Source: Brachionus manjavacas (lineage: Eukaryota > Rotifera > Eurotatoria > Ploima > Brachionidae). From it: 64,000 nucleotides of DNA. This document shows, one piece after another, positions 23,508 through 34,041 of this stretch. Below the pieces are notes generated by a model that made no database searches, was not told where the DNA came from, and saw only the letters and a program-made list of their open reading frames with translations. The DNA lies in the NCBI GenBank assembly GCA_019054805.1, contig JAHQIY010000012.1, positions 2,046,001 to 2,110,000 on the forward strand. Reading direction: 5' to 3'. Position 1 is the first letter of the stretch. Every line of letters begins with the position of its first letter. Made by a program: the position numbers and the translations under genes.

Positions 23508-24379
23508 TCAAAGAAAAAGACCAGATGCACATGGAGATGAGCATGGAGGTGGACAAGTTTGAACTGGTACGGGATGTGGAATAGGAACTGGCTGAGGGCA
23601 TGTTACTGGTTGTGGAACTGGTACAGGTTGTGGGCATGGCTGAGGTACTGGTTGAGAAACAGGTACTGGACATGGTTGAGGAACTGGAAATGGCAATGGA
23701 GTTGGACATGGTTGAGGTATTCTGATCGGAATTGGCACTTCTACTGGTACTGGAACTGGTCGTGGTACTCTAATTCTAATCGGAATTCGAACTGGACAAG
23801 GTTCTGGAACTGGTTGAGGTACTGGATACGGTTGTGGCACTGAGTATCTTACTGGAACTCTAACTGGAAGTGGAACTGCTACTGGCTGAGGAATTTGATA
23901 TGGCAATGGAACCTGAACTCGGTTCACTTGTGGAACTGGTTGTGGTATTTGAACAGGCTGAGCAACTGGTACAGGCTGGGGAATTCTGATTGGCGTTGGA
24001 ACTGGAACACGTTGAGGTACAGCTACAGGCTGAGGGCATGGAGTTGGAACTGGTACAGGTACTGGTCTTGGACAAGGAGTTGGCACTGGAATCTAAATAA
24101 AAGATACAAAATTTAATTTGTTTAATCTAATTCATTCAATAAACAGTCTTTGTAATGAAAACTTACAGTTACATGTTGTGGCACTGGAACTGGAGTGGGG
24201 ACTGGTGTTGGTACTGGGACTGGTATTCTACATGGAGCTTGATTTTTTGTTTGATATTTTATTTTTTAGTTATTAAAAAAATAATAATTACCAGCACATG
24301 GTGATGATGAGTCTGAAAAAGGTAGCGATAAAAGAGTTGAAAATTCAGAAGTAAATGGAGATGAATCGAAAAAAGCCAT
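23508..24379 (-). CDS. PVP1-A: Pro-Val repeat cysteine-containing protein, 247 aa
   Basis: Three exons on the minus strand: 24292-24379, 24167-24237 and 23508-24092. The introns are 54 and 74 bp with GT-AG ends, and phases join exactly (88 + 71 + 585 bp). The product has no signal peptide. It starts with a Ser/Phe-rich head (MAFFDSSPFTSEFS), ending SSSPCAAPC, then about 190 residues in which nearly every second residue is proline (units such as VPVPTPCPRPVPVP and IPQPVPVAQPVQ). It ends CPPPCSSPCASGLFL. Twelve cysteines sit mostly in PCP contexts; Gln is frequent. This copy reads STLLSLP in the head, where B has STPFSLP. It is divergent from PVP2-A with 394 bp between start codons. Function unknown: composition suggests an intracellular cross-linked structural protein, by analogy only. 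Confidence 0.88.
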
Positions 24380-24773
24380 CTTTATATTTATTATTTAATA
24401 AACTCTTGAGAATTATTAATTCAAAACAAATTGTCTAGTTGAAAAAAATTCATTTTCTATTTATATCAGAAGGTTCTTTGTTTTAAGTCCCATGCATTTG
24501 TAAATATTTTGTATGATAAATCTTTAAACAACAAAGATATGATTTTTAAATAATGTGTATTTATCTTACACTAGTGATTTGCAAAAATAATTGACAAAAA
24601 ATAAGAAACAATCAAAACAAATCGAATAGTTATGTAAAATTAATCGAAGCAGAAACTAGTTTTGTAATAATATAAATTCGAAGATAAAAAAGAATCAGAA
24701 CCTCAATAAAAATCAAATAAAAAACAACAATTTTATTAAAAAGAAAACAAATTTACCAACTTTTATAGAAACA
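24380..24773. promoter_or_regulatory. Shared bidirectional promoter of PVP1-A/PVP2-A
   Basis: Only 394 bp separate the two start codons. A TATAAATAG-type element lies on the minus strand at about 24458-24466 (80-90 bp before PVP1). A TATAAATTCG on the plus strand lies about 105 bp before PVP2. A TTTTATAG acceptor-like site directly before the PVP2 ATG could receive a 5'-UTR intron or a spliced leader. The whole interval is nearly identical in all four copies. Confidence 0.65.
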
Positions 24774-25748
24774 ATGTTCGGATTATCTTCATTTGACGGT
24801 AAATAGCTAGAAAAGCTCTGAAATTTCTATTTTTATTCCATCATAATTTAAATTTTTTTCATCAAAATCAAAGGCTCATTTGGCTCATTTGGCTCATTTG
24901 GCTCACCTTGTGAAACATCGTGTTGTCCACCTCCACCACCTCCACCGCAACCAGTACCAGTTCCAGTTCCCGTTCCACAGCCATATCCTGTTCCAGTCAG
25001 AATTCCTCGTCATGTTCCACATCCAATCCCAACTCCAGTTCCACAACCAGTATCATTTCCAGTAAGAGTACCGGTGCCAAGACCATGTCCAGTTCCGACC
25101 CCAGTCCCAGTTCCTCAACCATGCCCTGTACCAGTTCCATTCAGAGTTCCTGTGCGAGTGCCTGTCCCAGTTCAACTTACTATTCACGAGCCAGTTCCAC
25201 AAGCTCAAACTGTTCAAATTCCAATCAGAGTACCAGTACCACAGCCATGCCCAGTACCAACACCAGTTCCAACTCCAGTGCCAGTCCGAGTACCAATCAG
25301 AATTCCAGTCCCACAACCATACCCAGTTGTTGAATGTTTCCAAGTGCCGTACAGAGTTCCAGTTCCAAGACCATATCCAGGTTTGCTTATTAATCTTTTT
25401 TTTTTCTTTTCATTTTTTTAAGTTATAATTTAACTATTAACATTTTATATTTCAATTATAGTGCCAGAAAGATTCCCAGTTCCAATAAGAGTGCCAGTTC
25501 CACACAAATATCCAGTGCCTCAACCAGTATCAGTTCCATTTAAAATTCCAACTCCAGTGCCAGTCCCACAAAGAGTTCCAATACCAACTCCAGTGCCAGT
25601 ACCTCAACCAGTGCCTGTTCCAGTTCCACCACCGTGTCCACAGCCATGTGCACAGCCATGTCCATCACCATGTGCCACTTCTTCACCATTTCTACCATTT
25701 TCTTCTCAATTAGAAGCTACCTCATTTGATTCTCCGCTTTTGTTTTGA
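24774..25748 (+). CDS. PVP2-A: Pro-Val repeat cysteine-containing protein, 272 aa
   Basis: Exons 24774-24798, 24874-25380 and 25462-25748 (25 + 507 + 287 bp) join in frame, with introns of 75 and 81 bp. The head is MFGLSSFDG followed by a triplicated GSF repeat, SPCETSCC and a polyproline run. The body is Pro-x-Pro-x with x mostly Val, Gln, Arg, Thr, and includes one less regular insert, VQLTIHEPVPQAQTVQ, and a VVECFQVPYRVP turn. The end is PPPCPQPCAQPCPSPC followed by a Ser/Phe tail, FDSPLLF. It has eleven Cys and no signal peptide or membrane span. The Ser/Phe tail resembles the head of PVP1 in composition. Its partner gene is transcribed away from the same short intergenic region, so co-expression is likely. 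Family unknown. Confidence 0.88.
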
Positions 25749-26058
25749 ACAAATATTTTCCAGAATCCAAATTTTTTAATATATTCTATCTTTTTGAAAA
25801 AAAAATTAATTATTCAACTTCCTCAAATATGAATATTTACTTTAAGTTTTTTTTTTTAAAGCTTCCACAGTGAGACTAATTTAACCTCACTTAGCAGCTC
25901 TTCTGCTCTTGCTTTTACTATTTTATTTATTATTATCCTTTTATTGTCATTTTTAAATAAAAAAACAGTTTTCATACTTTTTGCAAAGTCTTTATTTTCT
26001 GAAATTATAAAAAAAAATATAAACAATTCAATTGATATTAACATTTAAAATTTAATTT

Positions 26059-27058
26059 TCAGTGTTTAAAGTTTATTAAATTTGGGAAATTTGTCAAAGT
26101 TACAAACGGATTGCTGAAGTATTCTAAATCGTTAAGAAAAAAATTATCATTTTTTTTCTCACTTAAGTTTCTCACATTATTAAATTTAAAACCACTTTTT
26201 AAGTCACTTGAATCCAACTTGGATGCATTGTATCTGTTTATCTTCAAATTTTTCATTTCCTGATCTGAATTAAGATAAAATGCCTCGTTTTTTAACTTAT
26301 CATAATTCGAAAAATTGCTTTTTGTTCTTTTGACCATCGCTAATGATCTTGGATCCAAATTGCTTAAGCATACTCTGCTTAAATCCTTTTCCATTATGTT
26401 CGCTTCTGAATTTTCCTGAATACTAACACTATGGTCAAGTTTTACATTGCTCAAACTACTCGAATTAGATCTGTAATCATCTCCAATATTTTTCCCAACT
26501 AAAATTAAAATTTAAAAAAGTTTGATGCGAACAAAATCAAATTTTACAAAATCTCATTGAACGCTCAATTGATGATATACTAGCTTCAATAATTTTATTT
26601 TCTGAGTTGTTAATTGTTGGATTGATTATGTTGTTTGTAATGAAGACACTTTCTCTAAAAATATTTTATTCTTGACAATAGATTTCTAGAAAATTTACCT
26701 TGGTCTGATAGGTTCGACCATTGTCATCTCCTTCTTTTGCTTTTCAAAATTAACTAAATAAATGGATAGAGAAAATTTCAATCAAGTTCTATGACTACTC
26801 ACAGTAAAATATTATTGAGCTGATTATGAACAATGAAATAGCAAACAAAAGTAAAAGAATGGCACTTATTATTTCCAAATAAGCTTTAAAAAATTCGATT
26901 AATAATAAGTGAAGTATATTTTATTAAAAATTACAATAGTCAAAGTTGTTCAATGGAGTTAGGAGACCGAAGCCGCTGCAATAAGAATTAGTGAGAATCA
27001 GCAAAGTCGAGGAGATCAGCTCCATTATTGTATCAGCAACTATTAGTACGAGATTCAT
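26059..27058 (-). CDS. Unrecognised two-TM protein with long polar tail, five exons
   Basis: Exons 26935-27058, 26803-26883, 26699-26753, 26548-26654 and 26059-26498 have consistent phases and total 268 codons. The introns are only 44-51 bp. The product has an N-terminal hydrophobic helix (MNLVLIVADTIMELISSTLLIL), a short extracytoplasmic loop with two Cys, a second strong helix (YLEIISAILLLLFAISLFII) and a roughly 190-residue Asn/Ser/Lys-rich tail ending FPNLINFKH. The start chosen is the first ATG of the first recognisable exon. Upstream exons may exist or may have been lost where an RT remnant begins at 27178. A fragment of its 3' end was carried into block B at 33637. I do not recognise the family. 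Its helix-loop-helix layout recalls the end of the Ig gene upstream on the same strand. Confidence 0.7.
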
Positions 27059-27177
27059 TCTTTTTAAATCATTTTCTAAATAAAAATAATTAAAAATTTT
27101 ATAGAAAATATAAAAAAGGCTAGGCAATCAAATCTTATTTTTGATCTGTTAATAAAATAATAAAACTTAAGCACATA

Positions 27178-27835
27178 TGGAAACACGCGAGAAGAGAGAG
27201 CAACTACAAAAAGACATCGACAATGAAACTGAATGGTGCAATACGTGGAACATGAATTTAAACTCTAAAAAATGCAAAGCAATGAGCTTTGGTCATGGAA
27301 ACACCAAGTACAAGTGTGCCACAAAAAAGCATCAAAAATGTTAGGCATGCTAAAAAACACATTTATAAATCGAGGGTGCGAGTTATGGAAGAAGCTATGC
27401 ACAAGCCAAATAAGACCTCGTTTAGAGTTTGCGGTCCCAGTATGATCACTACAAAATATTCAAAGGTGCCAATTGTAACTAGGAATATGAACTACGCAGA
27501 GCGACAAGTTAAAATGAATTTCACCAGACTCGAAGCAAGAAGAAAAAAGAGAAGATCTGATACAAATGTATAAAATCATCAATTGCCTCGAAAACGTAAA
27601 CCTTCATCAAAGACCGATGCTTAGAAATTCAATTGGTATAAATGGTTCAGTTGCCTCAATGAGGGGTCACAGTAAACGTATCAGATCACAGAGCTTTACA
27701 GCAGCAGAAATAAATGATAACTATGCTTTTGGTAATTCCCGAAGGAGTTTCTTCACAAATAGAGTGGCAAGCTTGTGGAAAAGACTTCCAATCAACTATG
27801 TAGAATCAGAAAATTTAACACTTTTGAGTTAACTA
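27178..27835 (+). pseudogene. CR1-like RT C-terminal half, degenerate
   Basis: Starts after motif C with WCNTWNMNLNSKKCKAMSFG (the post-FADD helix and the KCK-x-M strand). It continues through frameshifted NTFINRGCELWKKLC and RPRLEFAVPV pieces, then NYAERQVKMNFTRLEARRKK, and ends with the SFFTNRVASLWKRLP signature. The order matches the RT C-terminus at 15.9-16.65 kb. Several frameshifts and a deletion are present. It abuts the 5' side of the TM-protein gene and may have truncated it. Confidence 0.75.
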
Positions 27836-28750
27836 AATTTTAGCCAACTTAACTAAAATTGATAACTAAAGTTTAATTTTTAAATTCAATTATTAAGGGA
27901 AAATTTTTACAAAATAATATTTATAACTTATACATAAACCTCAAAAAAATTAGCATTGTTTTTTTTTGTAATTTGATTGTATGTATTTTTTCTTCGTTAA
28001 TATTAAATTTTCCATGAAAAAAATTTAAATAAATTTTTTTTTAAATTTTTAATTTATTCTCACTATTCCCCCTATATCTCGTGTCCCCCATAATTTCCCG
28101 CTATCCCTGAGTTGTCTCACTAATATTTCTCATTTCTCCCACAACAACTTTTTTTTTCTTAATATAATACTAATCTCGAGATCTGCATCGCAAAAAACAT
28201 CTGTTTATTTCACATTATTTTGTACTCTTGGTGTAACTAAACTAAAAATTGGTCGGCTAAATATTAGTCGACTAAGAATTATTTAACTTATTTTTAGTCG
28301 CCTTAATTTTATCCGACTAAACTAAATTAGTTAAGTTAAGACCCATCACTAGTAAAAAACCAACATGCAATAACTGTACAGCTGAGAAGGACATAATTTT
28401 TAAGAAATGTGATGTGAAGGTATTTAATTTATTGTCTAAAAATTATTTATTTTCATTTTAAAATGTAAATAAAAGAAAGTTTCGGTATATAATATGTGTA
28501 TTTTTTCTCAAAACTTTAAAAAAGTCATTTGACTTCGTTCAGTGCTTCTTGTGTTTAACAAATTCAAAACAAGGTTAGAGAAGTGGCTAGCAAAAAGTGA
28601 AGAAGAGATGAGTTGAATGGGAACCATTCAGAAAATCAGTTTTCAAAACAATATTTTAAGCTTATCTATATTAACTTCTTGGATTAAATTGTTTATTTAT
28701 ATTAGCGTTATAAAGTTTTGTTCTTAATAAATCTAAGTTTTGTTCTTAAT
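27836..28750. other. AT-rich stretch without supported gene
   Basis: Contains a short C-rich patch (about 28055-28130) and a GTCGACTAA-rich area (28200-28345) that may be the terminus of a hAT-like element ending GACCCATCACTAG. No inverted partner was confirmed. Confidence 0.4.
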
Positions 28751-28751
28751 A

Positions 28752-29360
28752 TTTTGACAACCAAAAATCTGCTAATTACAACCAAAAAATGATTTTCACA
28801 CACAACGTCTAAAAAATTTTTTTTTCGGTTTTGAAAATTATTTTTTGTGTGCATTGAGAATTTTACAAAAAATAGTTGAAAAAAATTATAAAAAAAAGTA
28901 CATGAATTTAATTTCTTGGAGTTGTTTTATAAATATTATGTTCAATTTCAAATTTCATAAAATGCCAAAAATTCTAAATTTTGAACTTGAAGCAATTTTT
29001 GGAAGTTTTGAAGAATTTAACGCTTTTATGCTTAAAAAGCTTCAAATACATTACCCAAAGTCAAATTTGGTTAGTTATACAATATGTAAGCATCGGTCAA
29101 ACCACAAAATGCGCCAAAAATATGGATTTTGTGTCAATAGAGATTGTTAAATTTTGGTGAATGTCCTTATCAAGTTAAGCTAAGTATTTGCCTAAACATC
29201 GCGATCCACATAATAAAATTAGACTCTTAATTCATTTTTTTTGTGTGTAATGAGAAATTTTTTCGTGTATATATTAAAATAAAATTGATTTTATAAAAAT
29301 TTTAGTAGTTTTGATCTAGATTTTTTTTGTGTGTGAAAACCAGATTTTTGGTTGTCAAAA
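28752..29360. mobile_element. 609-bp DNA transposon derivative with perfect 20-bp inverted ends
   Basis: The left end TTTTGACAACCAAAAATCTG (28752-28771) is exactly the reverse complement of 29341-29360. Further in, TTTTCACACACAA-type blocks are also inverted, and GTGTGCATTGAGAA / GTGTGTAATGAGAA forms an internal direct repeat. A 101-codon plus-strand frame (28845-29150) encodes a helical segment and ends in a Cys/His-rich ICKHRSNHKMRQKYGFCVNRDC-like tail (Cys-x-His...Cys...Cys), possibly a transposase zinc module. The TTGACAA termini resemble the subterminal TGACAAA repeats of MULE-like remnants elsewhere in the window. No target duplication was seen. Confidence 0.8.
28845..29150 (+). CDS. 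Hypothetical 101-aa protein inside the 609-bp element
   Basis: Open from 28845, where a GTG is read as start. The first plausible ATG begins MNLISWSCFINIMFNFKFH. The central part (KILNFELEAIFGSFEEFNAFMLKKLQIHYP) is helical and the C-terminus has spaced Cys and His residues. It fills half of the element between the inverted ends, so it may be the remnant of the transposase DNA-binding region. No catalytic acidic triad is visible. It could also be a chance frame. Confidence 0.35.
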   Translation: MCALRILQKIVEKNYKKKYMNLISWSCFINIMFNFKFHKMPKILNFELEAIFGSFEEFNAFMLKKLQIHYPKSNLVSYTICKHRSNHKMRQKYGFCVNRDC

Positions 29361-29746
29361 GACTTTCCCAAATATCTCGAAATTATTTTTCTACTGTATT
29401 GTTTTTAATTAACCAAATAATTAAAAACGAATGAAAAGTTTTCTTAACTTATAATTCTAAAAATCATGATATTAATAAACTTCCTTTTAATTTTTTTAAA
29501 TCCGGATCTTAGGGCATTCCAATACGAAAATAAATCAGCATTTTAATTTTTAAATCCCACAGCTTGGCAATACGAAATGATGTTTTAGAGTTATCAGAGT
29601 TAACTCATGCTAAATAAAATTTATCAAAATAATTTGACTTCTTTAGGATACATTTTCTTTGAGAAAAACGATTTTTTTTAAGTTTTATAACCTAACAAAA
29701 ATTTCTTTTTGATTGCGAAAATTTTAAGTAAAGTTTGAGGTTTAAT
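29361..29746. other. Intergenic AT-rich sequence
   Basis: No coding or repeat structure recognised between the 609-bp element and the 3' end of the Ig gene. Confidence 0.5.
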
Positions 29747-32027
29747 TTATTGCCTTTTATCAATTTTTTTGGAAAATATCCTTATATCCGAAATATATTT
29801 ACTTAGATTGAGGCGAATAGCACTCTGAAGATTCAACGTCCACAATATAATGCATCCGATCAGCATAATACTAATTATATAAACAGAGATCGATTCATTC
29901 GAAGATCCATACTTAATCCACAACAAAATGGCCATCACTTGGCTTGACACACAAATAACAACAATCGCCCATGTCATGATTTTTTCAACCAAGTTTCCTG
30001 AATTTAAAAATAAATTAAATAAAATTAAATTAATTTAAAATTTTATATTTTAACTTTTTGATGAAAAATGAAACATAAAAGTTGTCACTAGAATAACAAA
30101 AAAACAAAAAATAACCAAAGAATACTGAATTGTGTTGAAAACACCAAATAGACAAATTGGTTTGAATGCATCTAGTTCTAAATAAATTAAAATAATAATT
30201 TCAGAATAAAAAAAAATACTAGATGGAGTTGTTAACATAACGGCAACAATTGAAGCATTCGACTTGGCATGGTTCGTTGTGGAGCACCTTTTGTAAATGT
30301 TACACACACACTGGTAGCCAAAAAGCTCGTCATTTTTGTCAACATTGTGAATGTTCAACGAAGTTGTCAACAAATCATCACTAATCAGTTCAGTTTCTAT
30401 TGAATACTTACGCGATGAGTTGCCAATGTAGATGTTATCGGAAAAAACGACCCGCTGTTCAAATGGGCTCTTTATTGAATAAACTATCCAAACTATGTCT
30501 GCTGGACTGAGATTTTGGCCTTTACAAGTCATTTTGATCGATTCACCAATTATTGCTTCATAGAGGTTAGCCTCGAATGTCAGATTGACATAATTTTTCA
30601 ATTCAGCCAAAGCCACTAAAAATGAAAATTTAAATAAAAAAAAATTAATTTAAATTTTCCAAAAGAAGCAAATATTTTATAAATAGATAATTTTTTTTAT
30701 TATTAGTTCCATACTTAAAGTTAAAAATTCTAAAACAAAATTTTTAAAAAGTTGATTTTTACGAAAGGGTTTTATGCAAGGATGGCTCTACTATTCTAGA
30801 AACTTATCTTGATTTTGTTAATTTTAAATATAACTCATGGTTGAACAATAAAAAATTTTCAACCATTTTAATTTCTTGTCTGTCAATAAATTAAAAAAAA
30901 AGAAAAATTAAGATAAAATCTTTTTTACTTTAATAAAACAAAATAATATCAATAACATATTTTTTAAAATAACTAAAAAATAAATCTTTATTCTTTTGAC
31001 CACTTTTTCTCTAGAATTTTTCTGATGCAATAATTTTTTATACTTCAGACAATGGTCAAGATCACAAATAACGCCACGTATCCAGTCGTTAGAATAGGAG
31101 CAAGAAAATAAAACTTTAAGAATCCCAAAAAATTGTAAAAAACTTTGACTTGAATTAAATTGAAAATAAAATGGGCTTTAAATTATATGAAGGTTTTCTA
31201 AACTTATTAAAAATTTGGTGTTCAATTGAATTTCAAAATTAAAAAAAAATATTTTCTTTTTTTAAAGTCCATTTGAAATTCGCCCAAAAAACCTTAAAGA
31301 AAAATAATTAATTCAAATATCTAAAAAGAAAATCCAATAAAATAATAACTTGACAAAAATTAATCAGAAAAAAGAAAAATTACTTTAAAAACAATAAATT
31401 ACCTTTAAAAAAGTCAATTAATTTGTAGACTTTTATTTGAAAGAGTTGAGGTCAATTCAAAATTTTGACTCTTGATTTTTAAAAATGATCAAATTAATAG
31501 TTAGTGTAAAATCTCTGTAAATAAGAAAAAACTGAATATACAAAAAATTAGATTTCAAACAATTTTTTGAAGTTTTTCAATCGTTTGAAAAATGAAAATT
31601 TAAATTAAATTAGCTAAATTTAAAAAAAAATTACGAGAGGTAGGAAAAAGGAAAAAAACAATAATCCTTTAAAAACTAAAAGTAATTAAAAAATAAAAAA
31701 AAGGAAAAATTCTAAGGTTAATTATATGTCCTTTTTTTAAACTTTTTAAATTTTATAGCAATTTTCTCTATAAATTCTAGAAATACGATTGAAATTATTT
31801 AATTTACCAAGATTATTCTCAAAAATCAATTAAGCAAAAGGTTTCCAACTTTTAAATTCTTGAAAAATTAAATTATTTCAAACAAATTGCTTCTTTATTT
31901 AAACATTATATTTTTCTTTTATAAAAGCTAATAAATTTTTGATAAATTCTGGCAAAAAATAAACAAAAATCAAAATGTAAAAATTACCTTTTACAAGCAG
32001 AATAAAGATGAACAAAATTTTTCGCAT
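29747..32027 (-). CDS. Ig-domain multi-pass membrane protein, three or four exons
   Basis: Exon 1 (31988-32027) encodes a signal peptide start, MRKILFIFILLVK, and ends at a GGTAAT donor. A 1372-bp intron follows. Exon 2 (30055-30615) completes the signal peptide (VALA) and encodes one Ig-like domain: IKMTCKG with the first Cys, IVWIVYS with the core Trp, and SLNIHNVDKNDELFGYQCVC with the second Cys and D-x-x-x-Y-x-C-type corner. A 42-bp stop-free AT-rich segment within it (30178-30219) has GT-AG ends and may be a further intron. Exon 3 (29747-29997) joins in phase. Three hydrophobic helices follow the Ig domain (VIFCFFVILVTTFMFHF, IMTWAIVVICVSSQVMAILL, YIISIMLIGCIILWTLNL). Total is 269 aa if the 42-bp segment is spliced, 283 if not. 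Likely a cell-surface protein; exact family unknown. Confidence 0.8.
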
Positions 32028-33500
32028 ATTTTTAAAAAATTATTAATTTTACCGACAGAGCAACCACTTTTTAGCCAATTCTGAACATTTTTCTTTTAAC
32101 GAGTATTAGCAATAATCTATAAGCTTAGGAATGAATAAAATTTTTAAATTAAACACCTTTTTTTTAATTCTAAGTACACTATTGATTATTAAACTAGTTA
32201 CGAAATCATTTTTTCTTAGTTGAATTAAATGAATTTGAGAAGTTATATTTTATACGATTTTCGGCTAATAGTTGTTGATTATTAGCTCAAGTGTACAAAA
32301 CATAGAATTTTATTAAAAAAGAAAACTCCAACAAATTTCTATTAAAGTTAAACTTTTGTTTATTCTACATTAATTGTATAGCTTATTCTTTTAAGCCAAG
32401 CTAAATGAATAAAAGCTATTTTCACTTAGGAAAATTACCACTTGATGAATACTCTTTTTGTTGTCGTAGTCGTGGTTTGTATAATTTAATTTTAATTTTT
32501 GTTAACTTTTCAAACTTTGTTTTGTTAAACTAGTCGATACCAGCACAGAAAAATATTGGTATAGGCCTAAGTGCCATTCTTATTTTGTTTATTCAATTAA
32601 ATCGCTTGTTCAAATTTTCACGGATTCTGCTTTTTTCTTTGCTTTTCTTAATAAATGGCTTCATTTAATGTTGACTAAATTTTAGTTTTATTTTTCCAAG
32701 CGATTTTTGTTTAAATAATGTAAATTAATTTACTTTTAAAAGAGTTGATTCTAAATTTATAGGTTAATTAAATTCGGAATTTACATTTTTATGTTCTACC
32801 CTTGGGATTAAATACTTGAGAATAATTTTAAATTTATTTTAAATTTACATACTGAATTTAGGATTTATAAATTTACATCATTTAGTCAAAGAAAAGAAAA
32901 AATTTTCAGATTTAACTTTTGACCTAAAATTCTTAAATAAATCAGTTCTTAATTACAGTTAAATAATCGAATAGTTTTGTGTCCTAGGAAAAGTTACAAA
33001 TTATTTAATTACAAAAAAAAGTTTGAAGTTCAGAATTTTTTAGCAAACCAACTTTTTCAAATATAAATCATTTTTTACCTTTTAAAAACTACTTTAACTA
33101 TTATAGACAAGTGTCCTTTAAATTAGTAAATAAATTCTTTAACTCTATTTTTGATTTTGATTTTTTTACAAAATGGTTGAAAATTTAAGATTTAAAAAAA
33201 TATTTCTATTATATCATTACCTTGATTTAAAAGAACTTCAACTTTTTAAAAAGATTTTTTTAGACCCCTGGGTACAATTTTTTTTTTTTAAATTCCAAAA
33301 TAATGAAATTTGATTTCAAAGAACTTACTTTAAAAATTTCAAGTCAAAAATTAGAAAATCAGATTGCACTCAAATTTAAATTTTTTTTTCTATTTATTTA
33401 ATGTAATGATAATCATATTTTTTTTATTAAAAAATTATATTTGCTATTATGCTAATTATGGAAATTTTACAATTTCACTTAAGAATGTCAACTTGAAGTT
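32028..33500. other. AT-rich gene-free stretch
   Basis: Upstream region of the Ig gene. No exons or element structure could be supported over about 1.5 kb. Confidence 0.5.
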
Positions 33501-33507
33501 TATGCGG

Positions 33508-33575
33508 ACTTGTTTTTAAGTCACAGTTTTAAGTCTAAGTCAGAAAAATTTAAGTCAAAGTTATGACTTGACTAA
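33508..33575. repeat. Fragment of the AAGTC-type hAT MITE
   Basis: Matches the left arm of the MITE at 11936: GACTTGTTTTTAAGTCACAG then TTTTAAGTCTAAGTCA. The other arm is not found before block B begins at about 33637, so the copy may have been cut by the B insertion breakpoint. Confidence 0.65.
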
Positions 33576-33636
33576 AATTTTTTTTTTTTTTTTTATCATT
33601 TTTTAAGTGAAAGTTAGTCGAGTCTACTAATTTTCT

Positions 33637-33727
33637 AAAATGATAATTTTTTTCTTAACGATTTAGAAAACTTCAGCAATCCGTTTGTAACTTTGACAAA
33701 TTTCCCAAATTTAATAAACTTTAAACA
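33637..33727 (+). pseudogene. Truncated 3' end of the TM-protein gene (copy of 26059 region)
   Basis: Encodes FLNDLENFSNPFVTLTNF and the remaining residues up to the stop, nearly identical to the C-terminus of the gene at 26059-27058 (one Tyr to Asn change). All upstream exons are missing. This marks the duplication breakpoint. Confidence 0.85.
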
Positions 33728-34041
33728 CTGAAAATTAAATTTTAAATGTTAATATCAATTGAATTGTTTATATTTTTTTTTTATAATTTCAGAAAATAAA
33801 AACTTTGCAAAAAGTATGAAAATTGTTTTTTATTTAAAAATGACAATAAAAGGATAATAATAAATAAAATAGTAAAAGCTAGAGCAGAAGAGCTGCTAAG
33901 TGAGGTTAAATTAGTCTCACTGTGGAAGCTTTAAAAAAAAAAACTTAAAGTAAATATTCATATTTGAGGAAGTTGAATAATTAATTTTTTTTTCAAAAAG
34001 ATAGAATATATTAAAAAATTTGGATTCTGGAAAATATTTGT

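Larger units (their letters stand above)
23250..26154. repeat. Duplication block A (about 2.9 kb, inverted copy of block B)
   Basis: The block contains PVP1-A, the divergent promoter, PVP2-A and the 3' end of the TM-protein gene at 26059. Its reverse complement is present at 33637-36547 with few differences. The outer edge near 23250 (GCTAATTATGCC) and the inner edge near 26154 (ATGATAATTT) mark where A and B stop matching. A is likely the source because the neighbouring TM gene is intact here and truncated in B. Confidence 0.9.

Noticed and set aside
23559-24116. Long Trp/Asn/Tyr-rich frames opposite the PVP genes (also at 25053, 34446, 35675, 44810, 46043, 55587, 57080)
   Set aside because: They are antisense readings of the Pro-Val codons, have no splice logic and repeat in every copy for that reason only.
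24920-25333. Ser/Thr-rich and His/Gln-rich frames overlapping PVP2 and PVP1
   Set aside because: Alternate frames of the CCA-GTT repeat. The true frame is fixed by exon phases, cysteine conservation and the terminal exons.
28190-28354. hAT element terminus (GTCGACTAA repeats ending GACCCATCACTAG)
   Set aside because: A similar word occurs near 49890 (GGCCCATAACTA), but no inverted partner or TSD was found for either, so I do not annotate an element.
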